Shown piece after piece: positions 43,548-53,522 of a stretch of DNA of 64,000 bases. Below the pieces are notes generated by a model. The model saw only the letters and a program-made list of their open reading frames with translations, made no database searches and had not been told where the DNA came from. Source of the DNA: an uncultured Rhodospirillaceae bacterium (GTDB lineage: Bacteria > Pseudomonadota > Alphaproteobacteria > Azospirillales > Azospirillaceae); contig CALBDS010000050.1 in the NCBI GenBank assembly GCA_937927415.1, positions 1 through 64,000 on the forward strand, read 5' to 3'. Made by a program: the position numbers and the translations under genes. Each line of letters begins with the position of its first letter. Position 1 is the first letter of the stretch.

Positions 43548-43576
43548 AGCGTAGCGGACGGTACGGCGCCGGTCAA
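43548..43576 (-). promoter_or_regulatory. Sigma-70-type promoter for dehydratase leader
   Basis: On the minus strand: -35 TTGACC (43576-43571), a 17-base spacer, -10 TACGCT (43553-43548). The predicted start is near 43541, directly at the leader-peptide ATG. Confidence 0.6.
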
Positions 43577-43597
43577 GCGGTTGGCGTGACGAAACCG

Positions 43598-45289
43598 CTA
43601 TGGCATCCCCGCCAGAGTCGCTTCGGCAATGCGCTGCAGGATGGCGGTCTGAAGCTGGCCCGGCATGATCGGCTTGCGCAGGACCGGATAGCCCGATGTC
43701 TGCGCATCCCGGTCACAGGCATCGCCGATCTCCCCGGTCAGGATGACGGCGGGGATGCGCTGTCCAGCCCAGGACTCGATGGCGCGAACGGCGTCGGTGC
43801 CCAGATGGTTGTCGCGCAGCCGGTAATCCGCCAGCACGAAGGCGGGGGGCGTGGCGGCACTGGTGCGCAGCCATTCCACCGCTTCTTCGCCGGATTCGAC
43901 GGCCAGCACCGCGAACCGCCAGGTCTCAAGCATGGCTTTCAGCGCCAGACGCACGATGGCGTCATCCTCGACCAGGACCATCAGCCGGCCGCCGCCGTCC
44001 ATCGCGTCGGGCCGGGGGGGCTGGGTGGGCTGGGATCGGATCGTGCTTTCCGGAATCTCGATGGAAAAGACCGACCCGTCCCCCACCGTCGAGGTGACGT
44101 GAATGGTGTGGCCCAGAAGATCAGCCAGCTTCTTCACGATGGTCAGCCCCAGACCAAGCCCCTGACTGCGGTCGCGCTCCGGATTGCCGAGCTGGAAGAA
44201 CTCGGCGTAGATCTCTTCCAGGAATTCCGATGGGATGCCTTGGCCGGTGTCGTGAATATCGATGCGGATCCGGCCGTTCTTGCGGCGGCTGTCGATCAGG
44301 ATCCGGCCTTCGCCGGTGTAGCGGATGGCGTTTTCCGCCAGATTGTGCAGGATCCGGGTCAGCAGCACCGGATCGGTGCGCACCAGGGCACTGGTCGGGA
44401 CCACATGCCATTCCAGCCCCTTGCCCTCCGCCGCCCGGCGGAAGGCGGCGTCGATCCATTCGAACACCTGGGACAGGGAAACGTCCCGGATGTCCGGCGT
44501 GACCAGCCCGGCGTCGATTTTGGACACGTCGAGAAGATTGTCCAGCAGCCCCTTCAGCACATCCAGGCTCTGTTCCAGATGGCGGAAATGGGGCTGGCCG
44601 GATTCGCCCACATGGGGGCGGACCGCGCTGGCCAGCAGCAGGATCGATTGCACCGGCTGGCGCAGATCATGGCTGGCCGACGCCAGGAATCGGGTCTTTG
44701 CGGTGTTGGCGCGGGCCAGTTCGGCCGCCTGTGCTTCCGTACGCTCCAGCGCGCTGCGCAGCGAATCGACCAGTTGCACGTTGGTCAGCGCCAGGGCGGT
44801 GGACCGCGCGATGGTCTGAAGGATGGCGATCTCTTCCGCCGATGCAGCGTGGCGCTCCGCCCAATAGGCGCCGATGGCGGCGATGGGGTCGTCGGGCCGG
44901 ACCGGGACCATCATCAGGCTTTTGACGAAGGTCAGGCGATAGGCATCGTGGGGGATGCGCGGGTCCTGATAGATGTCTTCGATCACCGCGGTCTGGCGGT
45001 TGAGCATCGCCCATCCCGAGATGCAGGTCCGCATGGGAAAGCGTTGCCCCTTCCACAGCGGGCTGATGGCATCCTCGTCGGCGTAATGGCAGAAATCGCC
45101 GTCACGCAGCACAAAGGTCACACCATCGGCACCGATCAGCCGCCGGACCGACGTGCGCACCACATCCAGGACCGCCTGGAGATCCGGGGCGAAGGACAGC
45201 CGCTCGATGATATCCACGACCGCGTCTGTCCGCGGATCGCTCCAAAGGGGGGCAACGCTGGTCTGAACCGACAAGCCTGCCGATGCCAT
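43598..45289 (-). CDS. GAF-domain hybrid histidine kinase with receiver
   Basis: A 563-aa soluble protein: an N-terminal GAF domain (about 20-185, SVRRLIGADGVTFVLRDGD ... AAIGAYWAERHAAS), a short coiled coil, HisKA with phospho-His in ASASHDLRQPVQS, HATPase (DTGQGIPSEFLEE, GLGLGLTIVKKLADLLGH) and a C-terminal receiver (VEDDAIV, LADYRLRDN phospho-Asp, VLRKPIMPGQ). GAF with YADED and CISGW resembles redox- or light-sensing relatives, but no bilin-binding Cys can be assigned. AAGGAAAG precedes ATG 45289. It is the third kinase of the SHDLRQP subgroup in this window. Confidence 0.88.
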   Translation of the reverse strand: MASAGLSVQTSVAPLWSDPRTDAVVDIIERLSFAPDLQAVLDVVRTSVRRLIGADGVTFVLRDGDFCHYADEDAISPLWKGQRFPMRTCISGWAMLNRQTAVIEDIYQDPRIPHDAYRLTFVKSLMMVPVRPDDPIAAIGAYWAERHAASAEEIAILQTIARSTALALTNVQLVDSLRSALERTEAQAAELARANTAKTRFLASASHDLRQPVQSILLLASAVRPHVGESGQPHFRHLEQSLDVLKGLLDNLLDVSKIDAGLVTPDIRDVSLSQVFEWIDAAFRRAAEGKGLEWHVVPTSALVRTDPVLLTRILHNLAENAIRYTGEGRILIDSRRKNGRIRIDIHDTGQGIPSEFLEEIYAEFFQLGNPERDRSQGLGLGLTIVKKLADLLGHTIHVTSTVGDGSVFSIEIPESTIRSQPTQPPRPDAMDGGGRLMVLVEDDAIVRLALKAMLETWRFAVLAVESGEEAVEWLRTSAATPPAFVLADYRLRDNHLGTDAVRAIESWAGQRIPAVILTGEIGDACDRDAQTSGYPVLRKPIMPGQLQTAILQRIAEATLAGMP

Positions 45290-45325
45290 TGCTGTTCTTT
45301 CCTTTGATGCACGGATCAGTCGAAA

Positions 45326-45353
45326 AAGATACCACAATATGGAGTATTGTCAA
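45326..45353 (-). promoter_or_regulatory. Sigma-70-type promoter for GAF hybrid kinase
   Basis: On the minus strand: -35 TTGACA (45353-45348), a 16-base spacer, -10 TATCTT (45331-45326), in an AT-rich stretch. It predicts a 5' untranslated region of about 30 bases. Confidence 0.6.
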
Positions 45354-45411
45354 ATTGGATGGTTGGTTATTCTTAAGAGAGGTAGGTAAAAGGGATAGTA
45401 CGCACCATTTA

Positions 45412-45454
45412 GGATTATCGTTATTCCCGGTGCCGGGGGGAATGACGATAATCC
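45412..45454. terminator. Long palindromic hairpin downstream of chemoreceptor gene
   Basis: A 17-bp inverted repeat with one mismatch: GGATTATCGTTATTCCC (45412-45428) against GGGAATGACGATAATCC (45438-45454). An inner CCCGG-TG-CCGGG extends the stem further. It lacks a clear T-tract. It is probably the chemoreceptor terminator, or a small dispersed palindromic element. Confidence 0.55.
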
Positions 45455-45513
45455 TCACCATGGCCCTGACGCTCTTCACGCGATTGCCTGACGGCGCCGC
45501 TGTCCGTATGCGG

Positions 45514-47589
45514 TCAGAGGGCGTGAACGCCGTTGAAGAAACGTTCGACCGCGTGCGTCAGGGTTTCGGACCGTTCGGCCACGCCGCCCGCCGACGCCAG
45601 AACCTGGGATGCAGCACTGCCGGTCTGGGCGGCGGCGTGGCGGATGTCGCCGACGGTGTCGCTGACCGCCTGCGCGCCCTGGGCCGCCTGCTGGACGTTG
45701 CGGGCGATTTCCTCGGTGGCCGCACCCTGTTGCTCGACGGCGGCGGCGATGGCGGCGGCGATGCGGTTCACCTGGGCGATGGTGTTGCCGATGTTCTGCA
45801 TCGACTGCACCGTCTCGCCGGTCACGGCCCGGATTTCAGCGACCTGGGCCACGATATCCTCGGTGGCTTTGGCCGTCTGGTTGGCAAGGTTCTTGACCTC
45901 GGATGCCACGACGGCAAAGCCCTTGCCGGCTTCGCCCGCGCGGGCGGCCTCGATGGTGGCGTTGAGGGCCAGCAGATTGGTCTGGGCGGCGATGTCCTGG
46001 ATCAGGGTCACCACGTCGCCGATCTGCTGGGCGCCTTGGGCCAGGGCGGCGACGGTGGTGTTGGTCCGCTCCACATCGGCGACCGCCGCCCCGGTGATGC
46101 GCGCCGATTCGTCCACCTGCCGCCCGATATTGCGGATCGAGGCGGACAATTGTTCCGTCGTCGCGGCCACGGTCTGGACGTTGGCCGAGGATTGCTGGGC
46201 GGTTGCGGTCACCGACACCGCCTGTCCGTTGGCGGCCTCGGCGATGGTGAACAGCGCCTGGGCGGTGGCTTTCAACTGCACCGCGGATGCCGCCAGCTCA
46301 CCCGACAGGCTGCCGGCCGTTCTCTCGAAATCCTGCTGCAGCGACGCCAGGGCGGCGGCGCGCGTCTCCCGCGCCTGCCACTCGGCCTTTTGCGCCAGAT
46401 CCAGGTCGCGGGCGCGGATCAGCCCGCCCTTGAACACATCCACGGCCCGCGCCATGGTCCCGGCTTCGTCGGCGCGGTCCAGCGCCGGGATCGGGGTGGA
46501 CAGGTCGCCGTCGGCCAGCCGTCTCATGGCTTCGGTCATGGCCATCAGTGGCCGGGCCAACCCGCCGCCGATTGCCAGAGCCACCAGGGTGCCCACGGCG
46601 ATGCAGCCCAGCCCCACCAGCCCCGACAACAGGGAAAGCCGGTTGGCGTCGGCCATGATGCTGGCCCGCGGCACCGCGGCGACGAACGACCACATCCCCG
46701 CCCGGTCGAGCGGGATCGGCGACACCCGCACATAATGAAGCCGCCCGTTCAGCATCGCTTCACCCTGGTACACGCGGCCTTCGGCGGCGGCGGCACGGGC
46801 GGCGGCGGGCAGGTCGTCGGCGGGGCGGGACAGCCGCCCGGCGTCGGGGTGCGCCACGTAGCGGCCCGATTCCGACAGCACGGCGACATAGCCGTCGCCA
46901 TAGGGCTTGACCGACCCGACGATGCCGGTCAGAGCCGCCAGCGATACGTCGATGCCGGCGACACCGACCACCCTGTCCCCATCCAGGACCGGCGCGGCGG
47001 AGCTGGTCATCAGTTGCTTGGTCAGATCGTCGAGATAGGGTTCGGTGACCACCGGCTTTTTCGCGGCGGCGGCCGCCTTGTAATAAGGCTTGGTCTGCAC
47101 CTCGTCATAGCTGACGCCCTCGCTGTCGTCGGCCCGCGGCCCGGTGTCGGAGGGCAGCCACAGCAGGCTCATGCGGCCGGTTTCCGGCAGCCCGAGAATC
47201 TCATCGTCGCGTTTTGTGAAATCGGTATCCCGGCCGTCGAAGCCATTGTCCGCCATATCCACCCACACGCCGGCATAAACGGGGTTGGCCGCCGCCGTCG
47301 CCGCCAGGAAACGGTTCACCACCGTGCGCCGCGGCGCCCCGGTGCCGCGCTCGACCTTTATCAGATCGGCGATGGTGCGGGCGCTCTGCACGGCGTCGGC
47401 GATGTCGGCGGCAATCCGGGTGGTCTGGTGCTCGGCGATTTCAGCGGTCAGGTTGATGGCGGCTTCCTCGGCTTCCTGCCGCGACAGCCACAGCGACAGG
47501 CCGGTGATGGCCGTTGTGCCAACCGCCAGCACGGCGACCATTCCGATAACGATCTTCGTTCGCAATCGAAACGTGGACCAAGCCTTCAT
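45514..47589 (-). CDS. Methyl-accepting chemotaxis protein
   Basis: A 691-aa chemoreceptor. TM1 (about 13-34), a periplasmic double-Cache domain (about 40-310; VYAGVWVDMADNGFDGRD, KPYYKAAAAAKKPVVTEPY, VVGVAGIDVSL), TM2 (about 318-343), HAMP (about 345-400), then a cytoplasmic signalling domain with the tip EAARAGEAGKGFAVVASEVKNLA. dCache receptors often bind amino acids or organic acids; the ligand is not determinable here. AGGGTTG lies before ATG 47589. Confidence 0.94.
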   Translation of the reverse strand: MKAWSTFRLRTKIVIGMVAVLAVGTTAITGLSLWLSRQEAEEAAINLTAEIAEHQTTRIAADIADAVQSARTIADLIKVERGTGAPRRTVVNRFLAATAAANPVYAGVWVDMADNGFDGRDTDFTKRDDEILGLPETGRMSLLWLPSDTGPRADDSEGVSYDEVQTKPYYKAAAAAKKPVVTEPYLDDLTKQLMTSSAAPVLDGDRVVGVAGIDVSLAALTGIVGSVKPYGDGYVAVLSESGRYVAHPDAGRLSRPADDLPAAARAAAAEGRVYQGEAMLNGRLHYVRVSPIPLDRAGMWSFVAAVPRASIMADANRLSLLSGLVGLGCIAVGTLVALAIGGGLARPLMAMTEAMRRLADGDLSTPIPALDRADEAGTMARAVDVFKGGLIRARDLDLAQKAEWQARETRAAALASLQQDFERTAGSLSGELAASAVQLKATAQALFTIAEAANGQAVSVTATAQQSSANVQTVAATTEQLSASIRNIGRQVDESARITGAAVADVERTNTTVAALAQGAQQIGDVVTLIQDIAAQTNLLALNATIEAARAGEAGKGFAVVASEVKNLANQTAKATEDIVAQVAEIRAVTGETVQSMQNIGNTIAQVNRIAAAIAAAVEQQGAATEEIARNVQQAAQGAQAVSDTVGDIRHAAAQTGSAASQVLASAGGVAERSETLTHAVERFFNGVHAL

Positions 47590-47701
47590 GGAACAACCCT
47601 GCCTCTGGAGATGGGGACAAACGGAACCGCTGCCGCGGACGGCGCCGGCCATCGGCAGACAGGGGCGTTTCCCGGGCAAACGCGCGTGTTGGTGGTTTTG
47701 C

Positions 47702-48310
47702 TTAGCGTTTGCCGGTTTCGGCCCCGGCGGCCGGCGGCAGCACCGCCTTGGTCGCCAAGGATACCTTATTCATGAACCGCTCCGCCTCTCCCTCCGCCAG
47801 CAGGGGCAGGGAATCGGCGCAGGCGTCCACCAGCGCGTCGATCCACGGCTGATCGGCCTTGGCGAAGTCGTGCAGCACGTAGCCGGACACCAGATTTTTG
47901 TCGCCCGGATGGCCGATGCCCAGGCGGACCCGCCAGTAATCCTTGCCGATGTGCGAATCGATGGAGCGCAGGCCGTTGTGGCCGCCGTGCCCGCCGCCCT
48001 TCTTCACCCGGAGCCGCCCCGGCGGCAGGTCAAGCTCGTCGTGGAAGACGATCACCTGTTCCGGCTTCAGCTTGAAGAAGGCCATGGCCGCCCCCACCGA
48101 CTGGCCGGACAGGTTCATGAAGGTCTGCGGTTCCAGCAGCAGGATCTTTTCGGACCCGATGGTCCCATCGGCGGTCTGCCCCTGGAAGCGTTTCTTCCAC
48201 GGGCCGAAACGGTGCCGCCGGGCGATCTCCTCGACCGCCATGAAGCCGATGTTGTGACGGTTGCGGGCGTATTCCCCGCCGGGGTTTCCCAGGCCGACGA
48301 TCAGCAGCAT
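47702..48310 (-). CDS. pth: Peptidyl-tRNA hydrolase
   Basis: A 202-aa enzyme that frees tRNA from peptidyl-tRNA released from stalled ribosomes. It begins MLLIVGLGNPGGEYARNRHNIGF with the catalytic His in NRHNIG, and has QTFMNLSGQSV, HDELDLPPGRLRVKKGGGHGGHNGLRS and RVRLGIGHPG. ATG 48310 is chosen over an upstream start because it begins the core strand. It is third in the prs-rplY-pth order typical of the class; ychF, often next, is absent here. Confidence 0.96.
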   Translation of the reverse strand: MLLIVGLGNPGGEYARNRHNIGFMAVEEIARRHRFGPWKKRFQGQTADGTIGSEKILLLEPQTFMNLSGQSVGAAMAFFKLKPEQVIVFHDELDLPPGRLRVKKGGGHGGHNGLRSIDSHIGKDYWRVRLGIGHPGDKNLVSGYVLHDFAKADQPWIDALVDACADSLPLLAEGEAERFMNKVSLATKAVLPPAAGAETGKR

Positions 48311-48335
48311 CGGAATTCCACACACAAAAGACAAA

Positions 48336-48366
48336 GGCCGGGACCGGGGCGCACCCGGTCCCGGCC
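48336..48366 (-). terminator. Intrinsic terminator after rplY
   Basis: A perfect 13-bp stem, GGCCGGGACCGGG and CCCGGTCCCGGCC, with loop GCGCA; on the minus strand it is followed by TTTGTCTTTTG. It would end most rplY messages just before pth. Confidence 0.75.
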
Positions 48367-48380
48367 CCGGATCGAACCGA

Positions 48381-48986
48381 TCAGGAAGCGGCCGCTTCGG
48401 CGCCTTCTTCCGACTTCAGACCCGACGGCGCCACGATGGTGGCGACGGTGAAGTCGCGGTCGGTGATGGTCGGCTGCACGCCGGCCGGCATCTTCACGGC
48501 GGAGATGTGGATGGACGCACCCACATCGAAGCCCTCGCACGAGATGGTCAGGTGCTCAGGGATGTTGTCGGCGCCGCAGGTCACTTCGACCTCGTGGCGG
48601 ACGATGTTCAGCACACCGCCGCGCTTCAGGCCCGGCGACTTGTCCTGATCGACGAATTCCACCGGCACGTTGACGGTGATGCGGGTTTCCGCCGACACGC
48701 GCAGGAAATCCACATGCAGCGGCATGTCGGTGACCGGGTGGAACTGCACGTCGCGCGGCAGCACGCGATGGGTGGCGCCGTCCACGGTCACGTCGAACAG
48801 GTGCGTGAAGAAGCCCGGCTGATGCAGGATGCGGACGAACTCGCGTTCGTTCAGCGAAATGGTGACGGGGGTCTGCTTGCCGCCATAGATGACGGCGGGC
48901 ACGCGGCCGTCGCGGCGCGTCTGACGGGCGGTCCCCTTGCCGGCCCGGGCGCGCAGCTCGGCGGCGAGCGCGATGACTTGGGTCAT
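48381..48986 (-). CDS. rplY: 50S ribosomal protein L25/general stress protein Ctc
   Basis: A 201-aa long-form L25 (Ctc type) that binds 5S rRNA. The N-terminal L25 domain includes GKGTARQTRRDGRVPAVIYGG and the C-terminal TL5-like domain includes VPVEFVDQDKSPGLKRGGVLN. A short Glu/Ala tail ends the protein. ATG 48986 has GGAGCAG upstream. It follows prs on the same strand. Confidence 0.96.
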   Translation of the reverse strand: MTQVIALAAELRARAGKGTARQTRRDGRVPAVIYGGKQTPVTISLNEREFVRILHQPGFFTHLFDVTVDGATHRVLPRDVQFHPVTDMPLHVDFLRVSAETRITVNVPVEFVDQDKSPGLKRGGVLNIVRHEVEVTCGADNIPEHLTISCEGFDVGASIHISAVKMPAGVQPTITDRDFTVATIVAPSGLKSEEGAEAAAS

Positions 48987-49091
48987 GGTCTGCTCCATAA
49001 AGAAAAGGCGCCAGCCTCCAGGGGTGCTGGCGCGGTTGCGGGCCGTGCATACGTCACGCACGGCCCAAAGGTCAAGATGGAAAGGCCCGGA

Positions 49092-50027
<936 letters not shown>

Positions 50028-50155
50028 CGCAATCGGCTCTCTATCTATAGGGAAAAGGGGGCCGGAGCGCAAAAGGCGATACACGTCCGCGGATCGCCGG
50101 AAGGCCCCGGAAAACGCGGCGGACGATAACAAAGCCTCCGCCCCATGTAAATCTT

Positions 50156-50650
50156 CTATGACGAACGGCCGGATGCTCTGCCCTGCGGCTGATGCATGGT
50201 TTCCGCCGCGTTCACGATATGCCCGGCCGGTGGCTGCGACAAAGAGAGGCGGGCCATGTACCGCCGCAGGCCGACGTCGGCGCGGGCGAAATGATCGAAG
50301 AACCAGAACTCCAGCAACCCGTTGGCGTGGGCCTTGCGGTAGGCGAAATCGAACAGGGAGGAGGTCTGATCCATCTGCCCGGTGATGTCGTCCAGCATCT
50401 CCAGCAGCCGGCGGTGCTGCATCCGGTGCTCTGCCCGGCCCGGATAGTCCACCGCCGCCTGCACCCGTTCTTCGCGGATGAAGTGCCGCTCCGACACCCG
50501 GTGCAGCAGCCGCAGCAGCCGGACGGCCAGGGGCAGCCCATCGTCGGTGGCCGGCGTTTCGATGAAACGGCGGATCAGTTCGTGCTGGTCCCGGTGGTCC
50601 CGGTCCAGCCCGCCATGGTCGATTGCCAAACCCTCGCGCCATTCGATCAT
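50156..50650 (-). CDS. Bacteriohemerythrin-like protein
   Basis: A 164-aa single-domain hemerythrin. The di-iron ligand pattern is present: H23 (DQHEL), H50/H56 and E60 (RHFIREE), H75 and H79 (EHRMQHRR), H120 and D125 (FFDHFARAD). It begins MIEWREGLAIDHGGLDRDH. Such proteins bind O2 or sense it in microaerophiles. A C-terminal polar tail follows. There is no signalling domain attached. Confidence 0.85.
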   Translation of the reverse strand: MIEWREGLAIDHGGLDRDHRDQHELIRRFIETPATDDGLPLAVRLLRLLHRVSERHFIREERVQAAVDYPGRAEHRMQHRRLLEMLDDITGQMDQTSSLFDFAYRKAHANGLLEFWFFDHFARADVGLRRYMARLSLSQPPAGHIVNAAETMHQPQGRASGRSS

Positions 50651-50752
50651 GGGACGTCTCCCACCTTGGTGGATGCGCCTGTCCCGTAAATCCTGGCGCA
50701 GCAGTCGGGCAAAAGCAAAGCCAAACTAATTATTGCGGATGCTTATTGTTGG

Positions 50753-51520
50753 TTACGGAACCAAGGTGATGGCCGACAGGCCCCGCCCGTAATCCTTTTC
50801 CCCGCGCAGACAGGACCGGCGGTAGCTGAAGAAGCGGTCCTCCTCCACCAGCGTGTCGTTGGGGCACCGCTGCACCTGGGCGATGCCGGCGTCCACCAGC
50901 CGGCGGCTGACGTAGCCGCCAAGGTCGAACAGGAAATGGCCGGGGCGGCGGGCGGGGGCGAAGAAGTCGCGCAGGTCCGGGCTTTCCTCCAGGAACGGCG
51001 TGGGGAATTCCGGCCCGACTTCATAGGAACGCTGGGCGATGCACGGGCCGATGGCGGCAACCACCCGGCTGGCGCTGGCGCCCAGCGACTCCATGGCCTT
51101 GAGGGTGGATTCCAGCACGCCGCCCTTGGCGCCCTTCCACCCGGCATGGGCGGCACCGATGACCTTGGCCTTGGGGTCGGCGAACAGCACTGGGGCGCAG
51201 TCGGCGGTCAGGATGCCCAGCAGGATGCCGGGGGTGGCGGTAACCATGGCGTCGGCCTGCGGCGCGTTGCCCGGCGCCCACGGCTCGGTGACGGTGACGC
51301 AGGTGGCGCTGTGGATCTGGTAGCAGGTGACCAGCCGATCCGGCGCCATGTCCAGCCGGGCGGCGGCGCGGGCGCGGTTTTCCGCCACCGCCGCCGGGGC
51401 GTCGCTGGACCCCAGCCCGCAGTTCAGCGAGGCGTACAGCCCCGTGGACACGCCGCCGGTGCGGGTGAAGAAGGCGTGGCGGATGGCGGTGATGTCGTTG
51501 AGCGCGCCAAGGGTAATCAT
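50753..51520 (-). CDS. pgeF: Peptidoglycan editing factor PgeF (laccase domain)
   Basis: A 255-aa YfiH/LACC1 family protein that removes misplaced L-Ser from peptidoglycan precursors and has purine nucleosidase-like relatives. Zinc ligands are visible in HSATCVTV and in CAPVLFADPKAKVIGAAHAGWKG. It is third after lgt and the NDUFAF7-like gene on the same strand, the usual alphaproteobacterial order. Confidence 0.93.
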   Translation of the reverse strand: MITLGALNDITAIRHAFFTRTGGVSTGLYASLNCGLGSSDAPAAVAENRARAAARLDMAPDRLVTCYQIHSATCVTVTEPWAPGNAPQADAMVTATPGILLGILTADCAPVLFADPKAKVIGAAHAGWKGAKGGVLESTLKAMESLGASASRVVAAIGPCIAQRSYEVGPEFPTPFLEESPDLRDFFAPARRPGHFLFDLGGYVSRRLVDAGIAQVQRCPNDTLVEEDRFFSYRRSCLRGEKDYGRGLSAITLVP

Positions 51521-51550
51521 GGGCGGTCGGGTCCGGGTCAGGGCAATGGG

Positions 51551-52684
51551 TCAGGGCAATGGAACGGGATCGAAACCGGCGGGTGCGTCCAGACCGGGGC
51601 AGGTCAGCGCCAGCACCTTGAACAGGGTGCCCATTTGATCGGTTCCGATCAAGCGCCGCAACGCGCTGTCGATGTCGTCGGCCTGTTTGGGGGTGGCGGT
51701 GCGCTTCAGCACGGCGGCGCGCTGGACGATGCCCAGCCGCTGCAGCCATTCCCCCTGTTCCACGGTGCCGAAGGCGGTGGCGCCGGCCTCCGCTGCGGCC
51801 TCGGCCAGCGACTCGAAATCCACGTGGGCGGTGATGTCGGCCTCGCCGGGGTCGTCCAGCACGGGGGCGTAGGCGTGGCGGCGGACCGCCTGCAGCGTCT
51901 CGCCCACCGCCGGGCCGAGGTCGTGGCCATAGTCGATGATGAGCGCCGCCCCGCCCTGGGCCGCCAGCCGCGCCCCCAGCACCCGCGCCACCGCCTGCGA
52001 GGCGGGGGAGGATTCGAACACGCTGCCGTCCGGCGCCGTTGCCAGCCCGGCGGGGACCAGGGCGGCGCCGGGGCTGCCCACCAGATCCAGCACGAAGCGG
52101 AAGCGCGGTGCCTCGGCCGGGGCGGCGGGGTCCAGGTCCACCAGCCGCTCCTTCCACCCGTGGGGGGTCTTCTGCACCTGCCGGATGGGCAGGGCGTCGA
52201 AGAATTCGTTGGCGATGACGATCGCCGGGCCGTCCGGCACATCCTCCAGCCGGTCGTGCCAGTGGGGGCCGCCGTCGGCGAAGCGGTGGGAGGCAAGGGC
52301 CGCCCGCTGCCGCTGGCGCAGCACCGGGCTGGTTTCCACGAAATGGACACTCAGCGCCTGACGGAACGGGGGCAGGGCGGACGCGGCGCGCAGGGCATCG
52401 CTCATCAGCGTGCCGCGCCCCGGCCCCAGCTCGATCAGCCGCAGATGCGCGGGCATGCCCAGCCGCTGCCAGGTGTCGGCGGCCCACAGCCCGATCAGTT
52501 CGCCGAACATCTGGCTGATGTCGGGGGCGGTGATGAAGTCGCCCGCCGCCCCAAAGGGGTCGTGGGCGGTGTAATAGCCCCAGCGGGGATGCCCCAGCGC
52601 CTCCGCCATGAAGGAGGCGACGGTCATCGGCCCTTCCATCAGGATGCGGCGGGCCAGATGGTGCGCCAGGGATTCCGCGCTCAT
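51551..52684 (-). CDS. NDUFAF7/MidA-family SAM-dependent methyltransferase
   Basis: A 377-aa DUF185 methyltransferase. In mitochondria the homologue methylates an Arg of complex I subunit NDUFS2; a similar role in bacteria is inferred. Signature segments: GYYTAHDPFGAAGDFITAPD, LIELGPGRGTLMSD, IANEFFDALPIRQ and IIDYGHDLG. ATG 52684 overlaps the lgt stop by four bases, so the two are coupled. Confidence 0.92.
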   Translation of the reverse strand: MSAESLAHHLARRILMEGPMTVASFMAEALGHPRWGYYTAHDPFGAAGDFITAPDISQMFGELIGLWAADTWQRLGMPAHLRLIELGPGRGTLMSDALRAASALPPFRQALSVHFVETSPVLRQRQRAALASHRFADGGPHWHDRLEDVPDGPAIVIANEFFDALPIRQVQKTPHGWKERLVDLDPAAPAEAPRFRFVLDLVGSPGAALVPAGLATAPDGSVFESSPASQAVARVLGARLAAQGGAALIIDYGHDLGPAVGETLQAVRRHAYAPVLDDPGEADITAHVDFESLAEAAAEAGATAFGTVEQGEWLQRLGIVQRAAVLKRTATPKQADDIDSALRRLIGTDQMGTLFKVLALTCPGLDAPAGFDPVPLP

Positions 52685-53484
52685 GCCGCCGCCCCGGCGG
52701 GACGGGCGCGCAGCGCCAGCCACAGCCCGAACAGCACCATGGGAATCGACAGCAGTTGCCCCATGGTGGCCCCACCCCACAGGAAGCCCAGTTGGGCGTC
52801 CGGCTCGCGGAAGAACTCCGCCGTGATGCGGGCGAGGCCGTAGCCGATGAAGAAGATGCCCGCCGTCAGCCCGGCCCGCGCCCGCACCGCCGGGATGCGC
52901 ACCAGGGTGATGACAATGGCGAACAGCACGATCCCTTCCAGCCCCGCCTCGTAAAGCTGGCTGGGGTGGCGGGGGATCTGGTGCGGGTCGCGGGGGAAGA
53001 TCATGGACCACGGCACGCCCTCGGCCGCCCGCCCGAACAGTTCACCGTTGATGAAGTTGGCGATGCGCCCGAAGAACAGCCCGATGGGGGCCACCGCCGC
53101 GATCAGGTCGGCGAAGGCGAAGACCGACAGCCCCCGCTTGCGGCAGAACAGCAGGATGGCCACAACCACCCCGGTCAGCCCGCCGTGGAACGACATGCCC
53201 CCGTGCCAGACCATCAGCGCGTCCAGCGGGTTTTCCAGGTAATAGGGCAGGTTGTAGAACAGCACATAGCCGATGCGCCCGCCCAGCACCGTGCCGATCA
53301 CGGCCCAGGTCAGGAAATCATCGTAATCGGCGGGCTGCGGCTGCCCCGCCGGGTTGCCGCGCGCCAGCCGCAGGCAGACGCGCCAGCCCAGCACGAAGCC
53401 GGCCAGATAGGCCAGCGCGTACCAGCGGATGACCACAGGCCCGATTTCCAGGGCAACGGGGTCCAGGGCGGGATAGGCCAGCAT
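52681..53484 (-). CDS. lgt: Prolipoprotein diacylglyceryl transferase
   Basis: A 267-aa, seven-helix inner-membrane enzyme that attaches diacylglycerol to the lipobox Cys of prolipoproteins. Key segments: WYALAYLAGFVLGW, LGGRIGYVLFYN, HGGMSFHGGLTG and the Lgt signature GRIANFINGELFGR. First gene of the lgt, NDUFAF7-like, pgeF run. Confidence 0.96.
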   Translation of the reverse strand: MLAYPALDPVALEIGPVVIRWYALAYLAGFVLGWRVCLRLARGNPAGQPQPADYDDFLTWAVIGTVLGGRIGYVLFYNLPYYLENPLDALMVWHGGMSFHGGLTGVVVAILLFCRKRGLSVFAFADLIAAVAPIGLFFGRIANFINGELFGRAAEGVPWSMIFPRDPHQIPRHPSQLYEAGLEGIVLFAIVITLVRIPAVRARAGLTAGIFFIGYGLARITAEFFREPDAQLGFLWGGATMGQLLSIPMVLFGLWLALRARPAGAAA

Positions 53485-53522
53485 CGGCGGGCGGCTCCGG
53501 TCTTTATCGGGGAAGAAGGGGA

